Counted from the stretch's first letter, positions 35,035 through 45,048 are shown. The stretch is DNA of 64,000 bases from Sulfurospirillum halorespirans DSM 13726 (GCF_001723605.1 NZ_CP017111.1:1674001-1738000), one strand, 5' to 3'. Numbers and translations are program-made. Notes: a model not told the origin generated them from the letters alone.

Positions 35035-35886
35035 GTGCAACACAAAATACACCAAGCACAAATCTTGATGGACGCCCTGCCGTACATTAAACTTTTCAAT
35101 AAAAAAACCATTGTAATCAAATACGGTGGTGCCGCACAAATCAACCCAGAACTCAAAGAGCAGTTTGCAAAAGATATTGTTCTGCTCTATCTTGTTGGCA
35201 TTAAGCCAATCATTGTTCACGGCGGTGGCAAAAAGATCAATGCCCTCTTAGACAAACTCGAAGTCAAAAGTACCTTTGTGGACGGACTTCGCGTGACGGA
35301 TGAACAAGTGATGGAAGTCGTTGAAATGGTGCTTAGCGGAAGCATCAACAAAGAGATCACCACACTTCTGAATCACCATGGCGCTAAAGCGATTGGAATT
35401 ACGGGCAAAGATGCCAATTTTATCCACGCAAAACCGATGGACGATGGCAAATACGGGCTTGTGGGTAATATCACCAAAATCGATAAAAAAGTGCTCAAAC
35501 ACCTCATTCGTGAAAAATTTATCCCTGTTATTGCCCCCATTGCAGCAGGTGATGATGTGGATCATCCAGGGTATAACATCAACGCGGACCTCGCTGCGAG
35601 TAAAATCGCTGTGGCAATGAAAGCGAAAAAAATTATCTTTCTAACCGACACCCCAGGTGTGCTTGATAAAGAAGGCAATCTCATTTCAAGCCTCGATAAA
35701 ACAAAAATCAAAGCGCTTAAAAAAGATGGCACGATTAGCGGCGGCATGATTCCCAAACTCGACGCCTGCTTAGAAACGATTAGAGGTGGGGTAGAATGCG
35801 CACACATCATTGATGGAAGAGTTCAACACTCCATTTTATTAGAGCTTTTTACCAAAGATGGTATTGGTACGATCATTAAAGAATAA
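35035..35886 (+). CDS. argB: Acetylglutamate kinase
   Basis: ArgB phosphorylates N-acetylglutamate in arginine synthesis. The 283 residues show IVIKYGGAAQ, PIIVHGGGKKINALL, the GLVGNI loop and YNINADLAASKIA, ending in SGGMIPKLDACLETIRGGV. It starts with GTG after AAGGATT. It sits between lpxK and thrC, away from other arg genes. Confidence 0.96.
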   Translation: MQHKIHQAQILMDALPYIKLFNKKTIVIKYGGAAQINPELKEQFAKDIVLLYLVGIKPIIVHGGGKKINALLDKLEVKSTFVDGLRVTDEQVMEVVEMVLSGSINKEITTLLNHHGAKAIGITGKDANFIHAKPMDDGKYGLVGNITKIDKKVLKHLIREKFIPVIAPIAAGDDVDHPGYNINADLAASKIAVAMKAKKIIFLTDTPGVLDKEGNLISSLDKTKIKALKKDGTISGGMIPKLDACLETIRGGVECAHIIDGRVQHSILLELFTKDGIGTIIKE

Positions 35887-35899
35887 AGAAGGAAATTGT

Positions 35900-37396
35900 A
35901 TGTTTATAGAAACCAGAGGTAATGACGGGAAAAGAGCTAATAAAGTTCCCTTTTCATTTGCTATCTTAAATCCAAGCGCAAGCTTTGGCGGACTGTATGT
36001 GCCAGAAAATTTACCTAAAATCGACACAACCTTTTTAGAAAAAGCTTCAAAAAAAAGCTACAAAGAGATCACTCTGGACATTTTAAGACTCTTTAACATT
36101 GACATCGAAGAAGAAGTCATGCAAAAAGCGGTTGCATTGTATGATACGTTTGATGATGCCAGTGAGCCTACACCGCTGTCTCAAATTGAAGAAGACCTTT
36201 TTGTGAACGAACTCTATCATGGTCCAACACGTGCCTTTAAAGATATGGCATTGCAACCTTTTGGCTACATTCTCTCTCACCTTGCACAAAAGCTCAATGA
36301 GCAGTACCTCATTTTGGCGGCAACCAGTGGCGACACAGGGCCTGCAACGCTTGATACCTTTGCCAATAAGCCTAACATCAAAGTCGTCTGTCTTTACCCT
36401 GATGGTGGAACGAGCGATGTACAACGTCTTCAAATGACGACGCAAAAAAGCCCCAATCTTAAAATTATTGGTATTCATGGCAATTTTGACGATGCCCAAA
36501 ATGCACTCAAAAGTTTACTCGCATCTTCCAGCTTTAAAGAAGCGCTCAATGCGAAAGAAATTAAACTCAGTGCTGCTAACTCGGTCAATTTTGGACGCAT
36601 CATTTTCCAAATCATCTACCACATTTACGCCTATGTTGCGTTGCTGAAAAAAGATAAAGTCGAACTGGGAAAACCTTTTTATACGATCATTCCTAGTGGC
36701 AATTTTGGTAACGCTTTAGGAGCGTATTACGCGAAAAAGATGGGTCTTCCGATTGAGAAAATTCTGATTGCTTCTAACATCAACAATATCCTCACCGATC
36801 TTATCACGACAGGTGTGTACGATCTACGCAACCGAAGTCTGCTTCAAACAACCTCCCCTGCGATGGATATTTTGATCTCATCCAATGTCGAGCGTGTTTT
36901 GTTTGACAAATTGGGTGCAGCGCGAACCAAAGAACTCATGGATTCGCTTAAAGAGAATAAATTTTATACGCTAAGCAAAGAAGAGCTTGCACAGCTACAA
37001 GAAGATTTTGAAGCCGTTTACTCCGATGACGCCTTTGGAAAAGAGCAAATCAAGCATTACGCCGATCAAGGCTACATCATGGATCCACACACAGCAACGT
37101 GTCTTAAAGCCTACAAAGAGCTCAAAGCCAAGCCACTTCCGTGTGTGCTTTGCTCCACCGCGGAATGGACGAAATTTGCCCCAACGATGTTCAATGCCAT
37201 CCAACAAAATAGCGTCAAATACAGCGATAAAGAGGCACTTGAAGGCATTAGCACCTCTTTACATGTAAAGATTCCAGAGTGCATCAGTACACTGTTTAAT
37301 GAACCTGTGATTCACGATAAAATCGTCGAAAAAGAAGGCATCGAAGCGGAGATTTTTGATTTTTTGAACCTTACATGTAAAAAGGAATGTCAGTGA
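35900..37396 (+). CDS. thrC: Threonine synthase
   Basis: ThrC converts O-phosphohomoserine to threonine with PLP. The PLP lysine lies in HGPTRAFKDMALQPFG, with AATSGDTGPATLDTF and the phosphate-binding PSGNFGNALGAYYA. I chose ATG 35900, which has AAGAAGGAAA before it; the frame is open 14 codons upstream, into argB. Length 498 residues, the long E. coli/yeast-like type. Two palindrome copies near the 3' end encode LHVK (37258) and LTCK (37371). The second also adjoins the ribosome site of kdsB. Confidence 0.96.
   Translation: MFIETRGNDGKRANKVPFSFAILNPSASFGGLYVPENLPKIDTTFLEKASKKSYKEITLDILRLFNIDIEEEVMQKAVALYDTFDDASEPTPLSQIEEDLFVNELYHGPTRAFKDMALQPFGYILSHLAQKLNEQYLILAATSGDTGPATLDTFANKPNIKVVCLYPDGGTSDVQRLQMTTQKSPNLKIIGIHGNFDDAQNALKSLLASSSFKEALNAKEIKLSAANSVNFGRIIFQIIYHIYAYVALLKKDKVELGKPFYTIIPSGNFGNALGAYYAKKMGLPIEKILIASNINNILTDLITTGVYDLRNRSLLQTTSPAMDILISSNVERVLFDKLGAARTKELMDSLKENKFYTLSKEELAQLQEDFEAVYSDDAFGKEQIKHYADQGYIMDPHTATCLKAYKELKAKPLPCVLCSTAEWTKFAPTMFNAIQQNSVKYSDKEALEGISTSLHVKIPECISTLFNEPVIHDKIVEKEGIEAEIFDFLNLTCKKECQ
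37258..37269. repeat. Iterated palindrome in thrC
   Basis: Exact 12-mer, read as LHVK; a core copy follows at 37371 and encodes LTCK. Confidence 0.9.
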
Positions 37397-38097
37397 TTAT
37401 TATCCCAGCGCGCCTTGCATCTACGCGTTTTCCTGGTAAAATCTTAGCCGATATTCACGGACTTCCGATGGTCATTGCCACGGCAAAACGTGTGCAAAAC
37501 CTCGATAATGTCGCTATCGCCGCTGATACAGACGAAGTCGTAGAGCTCGCTCAAAAGCATGGTTTTAAAGCGATTTTGACATCGCAAAACCACCAAAGCG
37601 GAACAGATCGCATCAATGAAGCCGCTTCAAAACTGAATCTTCCTGAAGATGAGATCATTGTCAATGTCCAAGCTGATGAACCGTTCATCGAAGAAGCGGT
37701 GGTAAAAAGTGTGATTGAACGTGCTCAAAAGACAGAAGCGATGATAACCAGTGCATGCAAAAAGATCGATCTTCTACATGTAAAAGATCCTAACCTGGTT
37801 AAAGTCATTTTAGACATCCATGGAAACGCCATTTATTTTTCCAGAAGTGCCATTCCCTATGACCGTGAAGGCGGATTTGAGGGCTATTTGGGGCATCTAG
37901 GCATTTACGCATTTCGCAAAAATGCGCTTGAAACATTTTGTGCCCTTCCCTACGCCCCAATTGAACATATCGAAAAATTAGAGCAGCTGCGTGCCATCTA
38001 CCACGGGCACTCCATTGCGATGGTCGAAGTGCAAAGTCAAAGTTTTGGCATCGACACGCCTGAAGATTTAGAACGCGCACTCGCTTTTTTTAGTTAA
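37393..38097 (+). CDS. kdsB: CMP-Kdo synthetase
   Basis: KdsB activates Kdo for the inner core of lipopolysaccharide. IIIPARLASTRFPGKILADI, NVQADEPFI and SRSAIPYDR are family signatures. I chose GTG 37393, because AAGGA stands 6 bases before it and it overlaps the thrC stop as GTGA; ATG 37387 two codons earlier has no room for a ribosome site. Length is 234 residues. A near-match palindrome (37775) encodes LHVK. With lpxK upstream it links the region to LPS synthesis. Confidence 0.95.
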   Translation: MIIIPARLASTRFPGKILADIHGLPMVIATAKRVQNLDNVAIAADTDEVVELAQKHGFKAILTSQNHQSGTDRINEAASKLNLPEDEIIVNVQADEPFIEEAVVKSVIERAQKTEAMITSACKKIDLLHVKDPNLVKVILDIHGNAIYFSRSAIPYDREGGFEGYLGHLGIYAFRKNALETFCALPYAPIEHIEKLEQLRAIYHGHSIAMVEVQSQSFGIDTPEDLERALAFFS

Positions 38098-38126
38098 ATT
38101 TAACCCATTTTATTTCAAGGAAACCT

Positions 38127-38657
38127 ATGCAAAATACCCTTTCGGACGAATCACAAAAAAGTTTAAATGCGCTGATGGTGAGATGGTTTATCATCGCGGC
38201 AAGCTTGGTGGTCTATCTTTTTATCGGTTACATGCTTGTCGTAACGCAAACCTACACATCACCCTATACCGTAGAAATTTTACAAACCACTCTCTTTAGT
38301 GGTATGAGCATTCATGCAGCGCTTTATCTCTTTGCGGCGATCATCTTTATAGGCGGCGATGTCCACGCTAAATCTTCCTACAAAAAACTGCTTCTAGCCG
38401 CAAGCGAGCAAAAATTTAAAACCAAAGACGATGAATTTAACTTTTATAGAACACGCTATGCGTCCATTATGTTCGTACATATCGCCATTTTTAATGTTAT
38501 AGCGATTTTAGGCGTCATTGTATTTTTGGTCACATTGGATTTTGCAACATTGATGAATCTTAGTATTGTCTCATTATTGGGATTTGTACTGATGTTTCCC
38601 CATAAAGCAAAATTTGAATTTCAAACTGAGAAGAGTTGCCCTCTTAAGAAGAAATAA
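38127..38657 (+). CDS. Four-helix membrane protein, unknown
   Basis: The 176-residue protein has four hydrophobic segments at about residues 19-40, 50-72, 112-133 and 137-155, with a basic cytoplasmic loop (KSSYKKLLLAASEQKFKTK) in the middle and a basic tail. AAGGAAACCT precedes the ATG. It follows kdsB by 29 bases and ends at a clear terminator, so it is probably the last gene of the operon. No family recognised. Confidence 0.75.
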   Translation: MQNTLSDESQKSLNALMVRWFIIAASLVVYLFIGYMLVVTQTYTSPYTVEILQTTLFSGMSIHAALYLFAAIIFIGGDVHAKSSYKKLLLAASEQKFKTKDDEFNFYRTRYASIMFVHIAIFNVIAILGVIVFLVTLDFATLMNLSIVSLLGFVLMFPHKAKFEFQTEKSCPLKKK

Positions 38658-38659
38658 CA

Positions 38660-38683
38660 GAAAAAGGGTTCAAGCCCTTTTTC
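38660..38683. terminator. Bidirectional terminator
   Basis: GAAAAAGGG (38660-38668) and CCCTTTTTC (38675-38683) enclose TTCAAG. A-rich and T-rich flanks suit both strands, and the convergent 96-residue gene ends one base later. Confidence 0.8.
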
Positions 38684-38974
38684 TTAAAGTGCTACCTGCT
38701 CGAACGTATCGTTTTCATGATTGAAAAGATAGGCTTCCATCTCGTTTTCACCCACTTGAAACATGATCTTACATGTAAGAAATCCTGACTTTTTAAGCCC
38801 TTTTTCGACCACTTCCAAGATAAAGGCGCGCGTGCTAAACAGATGCGTCGTTGTATTGCCCTCGTACGCAAACACTTCACCCTCAATCGGCGTAATCCCC
38901 TCTTTTTTAAGGTGTCTATCAAACACCGCTTTTTCGTTCAAACCTTCCACATCAACGATCAGTACAACCTTCAT
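38684..38974 (-). CDS. Hypothetical protein, 96 residues
   Basis: The product begins with a beta strand (MKVVLIVDVEGLNEKAVF) and has an alternating strand/helix pattern suggestive of a small ferredoxin-like fold. I recognise no motif. It begins directly at the dsbD stop (TAAATG), so it is probably translated together with DsbD. A palindrome copy (38769) encodes LTCK, giving the protein its only cysteine. Confidence 0.72.
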   Translation of the reverse strand: MKVVLIVDVEGLNEKAVFDRHLKKEGITPIEGEVFAYEGNTTTHLFSTRAFILEVVEKGLKKSGFLTCKIMFQVGENEMEAYLFNHENDTFEQVAL

Positions 38975-40714
38975 TTACATCCCTACTTTTTCTAAATGCG
39001 CCAAAAATTCATCGGCATTTTTAAATCCTGCTAAACGAAGTTCGCTCACCTCTTTGCCCTCTTTAAAAAATAAAATGGCAGGAGGTCCATAAATTGTAAA
39101 GGCTTTTTGCAATGCTTTATCGTCATCGCTATTTTTGGTCACATCCGCTTTTAAAAGCGTGAATTTTTCAAGCTTTGCTTTAACACGTGAATCGCTAAAA
39201 GTAAACTGCTCAAACTCAACACAGTTCACACACCAATCGGCGTAAAAGTCTAACATCACAGGTTTTTGGGCATTTTTTAACGCAAGATTGAGCTCTTCAA
39301 CATTTTTGATCTTTGTAAACAGTGTCGAAGAAGTGGAGACACTGACACCCTCTTTTGCCGTAAACTTCTCAAAAGGGGCTAATGGATTGGTAGCACCGCT
39401 TAAAAAGCCGATTAATAGTGCCACACCATACACAAGCGCCATAAACAAAATGCTTTTGAGCACTTTTTGCCACCCTTTGGTCTGCTCGCTAAAAGACTCC
39501 AACGCACCAAAATAGATCGAACTGCTAATGATCAGCACTGCCCACAAGGACATGCTCACAAAAGAAGGAATGATGCGTGAGAGCATCCAAATCGCAACGC
39601 CAAGAAGCATCACGCCAAAAAAAGCGGTAATGTTTTGCATCCACATACCAGGACGAGGCATATATCGCCCAGCCGTTGTGCCAATGAGCAGAAGTGGAAC
39701 GCCCATACCCAGACTCATCACAAACAGTGCACTTCCACCCAAAAGAGCATCGCCACTTTGTCCGATGTAAATAAGTGCGCCTGCAAGCGGAGCCGCGACA
39801 CAAGGTCCTACGATCAATGCCGATAAAAAGCCCATCACCGCAATGCCAAAAATACCTTGGGCTTGTGCTTCGCCTGTTTTTTTATTGATCCTATTTTGAA
39901 TGAAGCTTGGCATCTTAAGCTCATAAAACCCAAACATTGAAAGCGCTAGAAGCACAAAGATGGCACTGAAAACACCAATGATCCAAGGATTTTGCATCGA
40001 AGCTTGCAGGTTTGCACCAAAAAGTGCCGCTAGAACTCCTGCTATCGTATACGCCAACGACATCGCAAGCACATAGACCAAGGAGAGCCAAAACCCTTTT
40101 TTGGCATTCATTGAGACGCTCGGTTGGGAAACGATGATGGAAGACAAAATGGGGATCATCGGAAAAACACATGGTGTTAAAGAGAGCAAAAGTCCAAATC
40201 CAAAGAAACTGAGCAGTACCAGCGCAACATTACCACTCATAAAACTTTGAGCAATCGAATCTTGTTCCGAGAGTGGCGTAGCACTGCCACCTTTAAGTTT
40301 AAAGGTAAACTCTTTGGTAATGGGCTGATAGCAAATACCCATCTCAGAACAGCCTTGATACGAAAAACTGAGCGTAAAACTGCCTTTTTTGACCTCATTT
40401 TCAAGTAAACTTTGAGGTACAAAAAGCTCAAAAGATTTACGTTGTGTTAGGGTATCATGAAAATACTCTGCTTTGGGTCTCTCGACCCATTGTGTCATAT
40501 CAAGCGTTTTAGGCTTCGTAAGCTCTAAGCTAATTTTATCATCGTAAAGATAAATTTTCTCACCCAACGTAATGCTGATCATAACACCTTGGTTACTGTG
40601 GGTCGCGGTGACATTAAAAGCCTCTTCTGGCGTTAAGAGTTTGGGTTTTTCAACACCAAAAAGTGTGACCACGAGGAGAAAAAACAGAGAGAAAAAGCGT
40701 ATCGTATGTTTCAC
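38975..40714 (-). CDS. dsbD: Thiol:disulfide interchange protein DsbD
   Basis: DsbD carries electrons from cytoplasmic thioredoxin to periplasmic thiol proteins. The 579 residues hold a signal peptide, an N-terminal domain with Cys122 and Cys128 (GCSEMGICYQ), an eight-helix membrane domain with SLTPCVFPMIPIL and GPCVAAPLAGALIY, and a C-terminal thioredoxin domain with YADWCVNCVEFE. It would supply reductant to cytochrome c maturation or DsbC-like proteins, such as the one at 7690-8550. No ccm/ccs genes are adjacent. Confidence 0.96.
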   Translation of the reverse strand: MKHTIRFFSLFFLLVVTLFGVEKPKLLTPEEAFNVTATHSNQGVMISITLGEKIYLYDDKISLELTKPKTLDMTQWVERPKAEYFHDTLTQRKSFELFVPQSLLENEVKKGSFTLSFSYQGCSEMGICYQPITKEFTFKLKGGSATPLSEQDSIAQSFMSGNVALVLLSFFGFGLLLSLTPCVFPMIPILSSIIVSQPSVSMNAKKGFWLSLVYVLAMSLAYTIAGVLAALFGANLQASMQNPWIIGVFSAIFVLLALSMFGFYELKMPSFIQNRINKKTGEAQAQGIFGIAVMGFLSALIVGPCVAAPLAGALIYIGQSGDALLGGSALFVMSLGMGVPLLLIGTTAGRYMPRPGMWMQNITAFFGVMLLGVAIWMLSRIIPSFVSMSLWAVLIISSSIYFGALESFSEQTKGWQKVLKSILFMALVYGVALLIGFLSGATNPLAPFEKFTAKEGVSVSTSSTLFTKIKNVEELNLALKNAQKPVMLDFYADWCVNCVEFEQFTFSDSRVKAKLEKFTLLKADVTKNSDDDKALQKAFTIYGPPAILFFKEGKEVSELRLAGFKNADEFLAHLEKVGM

Positions 40715-40801
40715 AAAACTACCTTTGGTAAAATAATTCTTTATTGTAGCAAAGAAGCCTAAATGTTTTTTAAATTACAACGATTTTTAGAGTATGATAC
40801 T

Positions 40802-40813
40802 TTTACATGTAAA
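40802..40813. repeat. Iterated palindrome upstream of ppk2
   Basis: Exact 12-mer 13 bases before the chosen GTG start, in the leader directly before the ribosome site. Confidence 0.9.
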
Positions 40814-40826
40814 ACAGGAGCGGGCC

Positions 40827-41708
40827 GTGGGCAAAAAGAAAAAAGAGAAGGTTGTCTTTCAAAATGAGGAGCTTATCGTAGCCAAAGAGAAAGACGATAA
40901 AGTACAAATTTGGGTTAAAAAAAGTGAACTAAAATATGAAAAAGAGCTCAAGAGTCTTCAAATTGAGCTGCTGAAATTTCAAAATCATGTAAAAGATAAA
41001 GGGCTGAAAGTGCTCATTCTCATCGAAGGACGTGACGCTGCGGGCAAAGGTGGAACCATCAAACGTATCACAGAGCACCTCAATCCAAGGGGTGCGCGCA
41101 TTGTAGCCCTTGCCAAACCCTCTGACACTGAACGTTCTCAGTGGTATTTTCAACGCTATACGGCGCATTTACCTTCCGCTGGAGAGATCGTTCTTTTTGA
41201 TAGGTCTTGGTATAACAGAGCGGGTGTTGAGCCTGTAATGGGCTTTTGTAGTCAAGAAGAACATAAAGAATTTCTACGTGAAGTGCCAAAATTTGAAACC
41301 ATGTTGGTCAATTCGGGCATTATACTTTTTAAATTTTACTTTTCTGTGGGCAAAGAAGAGCAAGCCAAACGATTTCATGAGCGTAAAGCTGACCCGCTCA
41401 AACAGTTCAAACTCTCTCCTGTGGATGAAAAATCGCAAGAGTTGTGGGATCAATACACCGTGGCAAAATACTCGATGCTCTTAGCCTCCAATAACCCTCG
41501 TGCCCCATGGACCATCGTCCTCTCAGACGATAAAAAAAGAGCACGCCTCAATACCATCAAATACATTTTAAAAAATGTTGAGTACCCTGATAAAATCAAG
41601 AAAAAACACCTTCGTATGGAAGAGGACATTATTCGTACAGCAAAACAGGAGATTGAGATTATGGAGAAGAGCTTACCGAGTGAAAATCTTTCACACTTAA
41701 ACGGATAA
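40827..41708 (+). CDS. ppk2: Polyphosphate kinase 2
   Basis: PPK2 enzymes phosphorylate nucleotides with polyphosphate. The Walker A loop EGRDAAGKGGTIKRI, the ERSQWYFQRY segment and FDRSWYNRAGVEPVMGF (Walker B) mark a one-domain class I form. I chose GTG 40827 because AGGAGCGGGCC stands before it; the frame opens 11 codons earlier, across an exact TTTACATGTAAA (40802-40813) that would then be translated. Length is 293 residues. It is divergent from dsbD and monocistronic. Confidence 0.95.
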   Translation: MGKKKKEKVVFQNEELIVAKEKDDKVQIWVKKSELKYEKELKSLQIELLKFQNHVKDKGLKVLILIEGRDAAGKGGTIKRITEHLNPRGARIVALAKPSDTERSQWYFQRYTAHLPSAGEIVLFDRSWYNRAGVEPVMGFCSQEEHKEFLREVPKFETMLVNSGIILFKFYFSVGKEEQAKRFHERKADPLKQFKLSPVDEKSQELWDQYTVAKYSMLLASNNPRAPWTIVLSDDKKRARLNTIKYILKNVEYPDKIKKKHLRMEEDIIRTAKQEIEIMEKSLPSENLSHLNG

Positions 41709-41728
41709 GCTTTACATGTAAGAAGGCG

Positions 41729-41756
41729 GACCTAGCCAAGTGGCTAGGTCATTAAG
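41729..41756 (+). terminator. Terminator hairpin after ppk2
   Basis: GACCTAGCC and GGCTAGGTC (41729-41750, loop AAGT) form a 9-bp stem. The T-run begins about nine bases later. It has no T-run on the minus strand, so it suits ppk2 more than dnaK. Confidence 0.55.
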
Positions 41757-41762
41757 CGTTTT

Positions 41763-43649
41763 TTACTCGACTTCAGCGTCGATGACATCGTCATCTTTTT
41801 TAGCTTTTGGTTTCTCACCGCCAGCTGCACCTGCTTCACCTTGATCTTTTTTGTACATTGCTTCCGCGAGTTTATGACTCGCTTCGCTCAAAGATTTGAC
41901 TTTCGCATCAATCTCTTCTTTGGTAGCACTCTCATTGGTAAGAACATCTTTAAGCGCTTTAAGCTCTGCTTCGATTTTTGCTTTATCTTCAGCGCTAATC
42001 GCATCGCCCATTTCACCTAATGATTTCTCTGTTTGGTGAGCCAGTGCATCGGCTTGATTTCTAGCTTCAACTGCTTCTTTGCGTTTTTTGTCTTCTTCTT
42101 TGTGAAGCTCTGCATCTTTAACCATTTTCTCGATCTCAGCGTCATCCAGTCCTGAACTACCAGAGATTTTGATCTCTTGAACTTTACCCGTTGCTTTATC
42201 TTTGGCCGAAACGGTTAAGATACCATTCGCATCGATGTCAAACGCAACTTCAATTTGTGGAACACCACGAGGGGCTGGTGGGATGCTCTCAAGGTTAAAT
42301 TGACCGAGTGATTTATTATCTCGTGCAAACTCACGCTCACCTTGTAAGGCATGAATCGTAACCGCTGGTTGGTTATCTTCCGCTGTGGAGAACACTTGAG
42401 ATTTTTTGACAGGGATCGTTGTACCTTTTTCAATCAGTTTGGTCATAACACCACCCAAAGTCTCAATACCAAGGCTTAAAGGCGTAACGTCTAAAAGAAG
42501 AATATCTTTAACATCACCCTTGATAACCGCACCTTGAATCGCAGCACCAATCGCTACAACTTCATCAGGGTTCACAGATTTGTTAAGCTCTTTTTCAAAA
42601 AACTCTTTTACTTTTTGTTGAACCAAAGGAACACGCGTTGATCCACCGACCATAACGATCTCTTTGATTTCGCCTTTTTTAAGGTCAGAATCATTGACAA
42701 CTTCTTTGATTTTTTTAATCGTAAGTGCGACTAAATCTTCGATCATAGACTCAAATTTTGCACGTGTGAGTTTTTTAACCAAGTGTTTAGGACCTGTTGC
42801 ATCGGCGGTAATAAACGGTAAGTTTACCTCTGTCTCATTGGAAGAAGAAAGCTCTTTTTTTGCATTTTCAGCTGCTTCTTTAAGTCTTTGAAGTGCCATA
42901 ACGTCTGATTTAAGGTCGATGCCATTGTCATTTTTAAACTCAGCAACCAACCAGTCGATAAGTCTGTTATCGAAGTCATCACCACCTAAGAAAGCGTCAC
43001 CACCCGTTGCTAAAACTTCAACAACATTGTCGCCTGTCTCAAGAACGGTAACGTCAAATGTTCCACCACCCAAGTCATAAACAACGATTTTTTCAGCCTC
43101 TTTTTTATCTAAACCGTAAGACAAAGCCGCTGCTGTTGGCTCGTTGATAATACGAAGAACATTTAAGCCAGCAATTGTACCAGCTTCTTTTGTCGCTTTT
43201 CTTTGGCTATCATTAAAGTACGCAGGAACGGTAATAACAGCGTCTGTTACCTCTTCACCAAGATACGCTTCGGCATCTTCTTTAAGTTTCATCAAAACTT
43301 TTGCGCTGATCTCTTGGGGTGTATAGACTTTACCATCAATCTCAATCGCGCAGGCACCATTTCGATCAACAACTGCATACGGAAGACGTTTTTTAGCTTC
43401 GTTTGCTTTGTCTTCGTTGCTCATAAGACCCATAATTCTCTTAATAGAATAAATGGTTCTTTTTGGGTTGGTAACTGCTTGACGTTTCGCCGTATCACCG
43501 ACCAAAACCTCTTCTTTATCGGTAAATGCAACCACAGAAGGTGTTGTGTTTTTACCCTCTTTATTAGGAATAACTTTGCTCTCTCCGCGCTCGTATACAG
43601 AGACACATGAGTTTGTAGTTCCTAGATCAATTCCTATAACTTTTCCCAT
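41763..43649 (-). CDS. dnaK: Chaperone DnaK (Hsp70)
   Basis: DnaK is the main Hsp70. The 628 residues start with [13 protein letters not shown], have [14 protein letters not shown] and [18 protein letters not shown] in the ATPase domain (to about 380), the substrate domain with [16 protein letters not shown], and an acidic C-terminus ([10 protein letters not shown]). AAAGGATAAAA precedes the ATG. It is third in the hrcA-grpE-dnaK operon. There is no dnaJ downstream, as in Campylobacter. Confidence 0.99.
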   Translation of the reverse strand: MGKVIGIDLGTTNSCVSVYERGESKVIPNKEGKNTTPSVVAFTDKEEVLVGDTAKRQAVTNPKRTIYSIKRIMGLMSNEDKANEAKKRLPYAVVDRNGACAIEIDGKVYTPQEISAKVLMKLKEDAEAYLGEEVTDAVITVPAYFNDSQRKATKEAGTIAGLNVLRIINEPTAAALSYGLDKKEAEKIVVYDLGGGTFDVTVLETGDNVVEVLATGGDAFLGGDDFDNRLIDWLVAEFKNDNGIDLKSDVMALQRLKEAAENAKKELSSSNETEVNLPFITADATGPKHLVKKLTRAKFESMIEDLVALTIKKIKEVVNDSDLKKGEIKEIVMVGGSTRVPLVQQKVKEFFEKELNKSVNPDEVVAIGAAIQGAVIKGDVKDILLLDVTPLSLGIETLGGVMTKLIEKGTTIPVKKSQVFSTAEDNQPAVTIHALQGEREFARDNKSLGQFNLESIPPAPRGVPQIEVAFDIDANGILTVSAKDKATGKVQEIKISGSSGLDDAEIEKMVKDAELHKEEDKKRKEAVEARNQADALAHQTEKSLGEMGDAISAEDKAKIEAELKALKDVLTNESATKEEIDAKVKSLSEASHKLAEAMYKKDQGEAGAAGGEKPKAKKDDDVIDAEVE

Positions 43650-43672
43650 TTTTTATCCTTTATATATTTGAT

Positions 43673-44239
43673 TTATTTAACAATACTGACCATCGCTGGT
43701 CTTAAAATACGATCTTTGATTTTGTAGCCTTTTTGGAAAACCTGCAAAATTTCACCTGAACCTTTTTCTTCACTCTCTAACTGCATAACCGCTTCATGGA
43801 AGTTTGGATCAAATGTTCCATCAATTGCAACTAATTCAACACCATGTTTTTCAAAAGCTTTTCTAAACTGCTCAATGGTTAACCCTAAACCCTCTTTGAC
43901 CTTACCAAGAAGCTCACCACTTTCAATCTCCGTGTTGCTTCCTGCTAAAATTGCCATTTCCAAAGAGTCAATGACAGGTAAAAGATCGCGTGCAAAGACT
44001 TCGTGTGCATAGGAAATCGCTTGCATTTTCTCTTTTTCCAAACGTCGTTTCATATTGTCAAAATCAGCGTTGGCTCGTAAATACCGATCTTCAAGTTCCG
44101 CCACTTTGGATTGGAGCTCTTCAAGTTCGCTTTTTTGCTCGCATTCACACGCTAGCTCTTCATCATTTTCAGAACACTCAGGAACTATCTCGGCAGAAAT
44201 ATCAGAAACACTCTGTTCCTCTTTTAGTTTTTCATCCAC
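43673..44239 (-). CDS. grpE: Nucleotide exchange factor GrpE
   Basis: GrpE releases ADP from DnaK. The 188-residue protein has a long N-terminal coiled coil (about 30-100, EELQSKVAELEDRYLRANAD) and a C-terminal beta domain (VELVAIDGTFDPNFHEAVM). It starts with GTG after GGAG. The first 30 residues are acidic and Cys-containing (ECSENDEELACECEQ), unusual for GrpE. It lies between hrcA (3 bases) and dnaK (23 bases). Confidence 0.97.
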   Translation of the reverse strand: MDEKLKEEQSVSDISAEIVPECSENDEELACECEQKSELEELQSKVAELEDRYLRANADFDNMKRRLEKEKMQAISYAHEVFARDLLPVIDSLEMAILAGSNTEIESGELLGKVKEGLGLTIEQFRKAFEKHGVELVAIDGTFDPNFHEAVMQLESEEKGSGEILQVFQKGYKIKDRILRPAMVSIVK

Positions 44240-44242
44240 GTT

Positions 44243-45046
44243 TTACTCCTTAACTTGATTAAAAAAGTCTTCAAAATCACTCTCGATGCGACCAAAACAG
44301 AAAAGGTCTACTGTTGTATCTTCATCTTTAAGCTGTGCTTTTTGTTTGATCGCCATGCACCCTTGCGGAACAAAGCCATCAAAGTAGAGTCCATCTAACA
44401 TAGATTCTACAAAATGAAGCGTTTGAAACCGTTGGATAAACGCCTCGTTTTGGAGCTCGTGTGCAATGGAGTACATCTCTTTCTCGCCTTCTCTTAAAAT
44501 CGGTGCTTGCGAAAAAATAGAGGAGAGTTTTTCGTGCAACTCATACAACCCAACTTGCGCTGAAATGTCTTTGAGTTCACGCATTTGACACCCAACAAGG
44601 CGTTGTAAAAATTGCTCCACTTTAGCATTAAACTTTAAAACAACCTCATGCTCATCAAACACTAAAATCAAAAAGCGATTTTGCACCGTTACCAACTCTT
44701 TAAAGGGGGTATTGGCTGTTTTTTCAACAATGCAAAAAAGATTGTGTTCATGGGTTGAGCGTTTGATTTTATCGATATTTTTGATCGCTAAAGGCTGTGT
44801 GAGGTCGAGTTTTTCTTGCCAATATCCCATCAACGCTTGATGCGTTGGAACCCGTCCACCGCTTACATGTAACTGCTCAAGTGAGCCTACATCAGAGAGC
44901 TTTTTAAAGTAAATGCGTATGGTCGAAGGCGATATACCAAGGGTCATCTTCATCTGCAATTCGGAGGAGCCGATAGGCATTCGTGATTTCAGATAGGTTT
45001 GAATGATGGCATCTAAAATCAACTCTTGCTTCGAAGGTTTTTTCAT
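44243..45046 (-). CDS. hrcA: Heat-inducible repressor HrcA
   Basis: HrcA represses class I heat-shock genes by binding CIRCE. The 267-residue protein is the short Campylobacterota form; many HrcA proteins have about 340 residues. The N-terminal winged helix is at about 5-75 (QELILDAIIQTYLKSRMPIG, SPSTIRIYFKKLSDVG). I chose ATG 45046; a GTG three codons upstream is possible and lies inside the CIRCE-like element. The operon promoter and operators follow directly upstream. A palindrome copy (44863) encodes LHVS. Confidence 0.93.
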   Translation of the reverse strand: MKKPSKQELILDAIIQTYLKSRMPIGSSELQMKMTLGISPSTIRIYFKKLSDVGSLEQLHVSGGRVPTHQALMGYWQEKLDLTQPLAIKNIDKIKRSTHEHNLFCIVEKTANTPFKELVTVQNRFLILVFDEHEVVLKFNAKVEQFLQRLVGCQMRELKDISAQVGLYELHEKLSSIFSQAPILREGEKEMYSIAHELQNEAFIQRFQTLHFVESMLDGLYFDGFVPQGCMAIKQKAQLKDEDTTVDLFCFGRIESDFEDFFNQVKE

Positions 45047-45048
45047 TT

